DNA of 63,042 nt from Brenneria alni (GTDB lineage: Bacteria > Pseudomonadota > Gammaproteobacteria > Enterobacterales > Enterobacteriaceae). Numbering within the stretch: the first letter of the stretch is position 1; the number at the start of each line of letters is the position of its first letter. The DNA is taken from assembly GCF_003666245.1 (NCBI RefSeq), contig NZ_MJLZ01000026.1, positions 1 through 63,042 of the forward strand, in the 5' to 3' direction. Position numbers and translations under genes: made by a program. Of the stretch, positions 62,507-63,042 are shown one piece after another. Under the pieces are notes generated by a model. It made no database searches. It saw nothing but the letters and a program-made list of their open reading frames with translations, and had not been told where the DNA came from.

Positions 62507-62579
62507 CGCGCTTCGCCAACGAGTTCGGGCAACTAGCGCCGAAAAAAAGCGCATTCAACCACTTTTTTGCATTTACCCC

Positions 62580-62607
62580 TTGTAAGCTGCCGTGAAGTCC
62601 CTATAAT
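62580..62607 (+). promoter_or_regulatory. rRNA operon promoter P1
   Basis: TTGTAA (62580-62585), 16-base spacer, TATAAT (62602-62607) followed by the GC-rich discriminator GCGCCACC, as in enterobacterial rrn P1. AT-rich runs upstream (AAAAAAA, TTTTTT) fit an UP element. Confidence 0.75.
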
Positions 62608-62676
62608 GCGCCACCACTGACCCGGCAACGGCGCTTGCGCGGTTGTGATGGCAGCAGGAAGTCAGGCATTAATCAC

Positions 62677-62704
62677 TTGACTTCACAGCGGAAATGCATA
62701 GACT
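62677..62704 (+). promoter_or_regulatory. rRNA operon promoter P2
   Basis: TTGACT (62677-62682), 16-base spacer, TAGACT (62699-62704), then a GC-rich discriminator. Spacing to P1 and to the 16S start matches the tandem rrn promoters of enterobacteria. Confidence 0.7.
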
Positions 62705-62735
62705 ATGCGGCCCGCGCCACAGCGTAATGTGGCAC

Positions 62736-62748
62736 TGCTCTTTAACAA
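62736..62748 (+). promoter_or_regulatory. rrn leader boxA antitermination site
   Basis: TGCTCTTTAACAA is the boxA motif bound by NusB/NusE for rRNA antitermination, placed between P2 and the 16S gene. Confidence 0.85.
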
Positions 62749-62900
62749 TTTAATCAGACAATCTGTGTGGGCACTCACAAGACGGTATCGGCAAACGATA
62801 TAAGAAAGTCTTGAAGAGTGACTGACAGTAAATTCATTACGAATAAACAGTTGATAATTCTTTGAGCACAGCTATTAAGTTAGCGAATCAAACAAATCTT

Positions 62901-63042
62901 AAATTGAAGAGTTTGATCATGGCTCAGATTGAACGCTGGCGGCAGGCCTAACACATGCAAGTCGGGCGGTAGCACAGGGGAGCTTGCTTCCTGGGTGACG
63001 AGCGGCGGACGGGTGAGTAAAGTCTGGGAAACTGCCTGATGG
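62901..63042 (+). rRNA. 16S ribosomal RNA, 5' end (partial)
   Basis: The mature 5' end AAATTGAAGAGTTTGATCAT starts at 62901, followed by GGCTCAG, GAACGCTGGCGGCAGGCC and the variable V1 loop GGGAGCTTGCTTCC. The gene runs off the window. The V1 sequence fits Enterobacterales. GGTGAGTAAAGTCTGGG differs from the usual GTAATGTCTGGG by one base. Confidence 0.98.

Overview
The window is a stretch of an enterobacterial chromosome around the replication origin. The evidence is the near-complete conservation of the E. coli oriC neighbourhood (pst-phoU, glmS-glmU, atpCDGAHFEBI, rsmG-mnmG, oriC, mioC-asnC, viaA-ravA, kup, rbsDACBKR, then an rrn operon) and protein lengths equal or nearly equal to the E. 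coli ones. The 16S start, the ACC deaminase and the accessory content suggest Pectobacteriaceae (Brenneria/Dickeya/Lonsdalea-like). That genus-level placement is inference.

Bases 1-2350 are genomic debris: the start of an IS66 TnpA gene, a shortened AlpA-type regulator, the C-terminal part of a DUF6387-like protein, and the remains of a type I (RTX) secretion system. The HlyB-like protein survives only as its ATPase domain. The HlyD-like protein has lost its middle and is frameshifted. Bases 2355-16550 hold accessory metabolism: a polar amino-acid ABC importer without an ATPase gene, an Lrp-type regulator, ACC deaminase (acdS) with a second Lrp-type regulator, an EamA transporter, a LysR regulator, an M20 peptidase and a complete oligopeptide-type ABC importer.

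Bases 17021-21844 are the phosphate operon pstSCAB-phoU, with two Pho boxes in front of pstS. Between pstS and glmS, which are neighbours in E. coli, lies a 13.5 kb single-strand aryl polyene (APE) cluster in the order apeC-D-E-F-G-H-I-J-K-L-M-N-O-P-Q-R. It encodes two ACPs, an AMP ligase that loads the aromatic starter, ketosynthases and a chain-length partner, a ketoreductase, two dehydratases, acyl/glycosyltransferases and an export system. No methyltransferase gene is present.

Bases 36000-62500 are core genome: glmSU for UDP-GlcNAc, the F1Fo ATP synthase operon with a perfect CRP site upstream of atpI, the tRNA-modifying mnmG with rsmG, a canonical oriC (three AT-rich 13-mers, DnaA boxes, dense GATC), mioC, asnC, ravA-viaA, kup, and the ribose operon with two RbsR-type palindromes 80 bp apart. 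The window ends with the promoters, boxA and first 142 bases of a 16S rRNA gene. I found no CRISPR array, tRNA or intact prophage.
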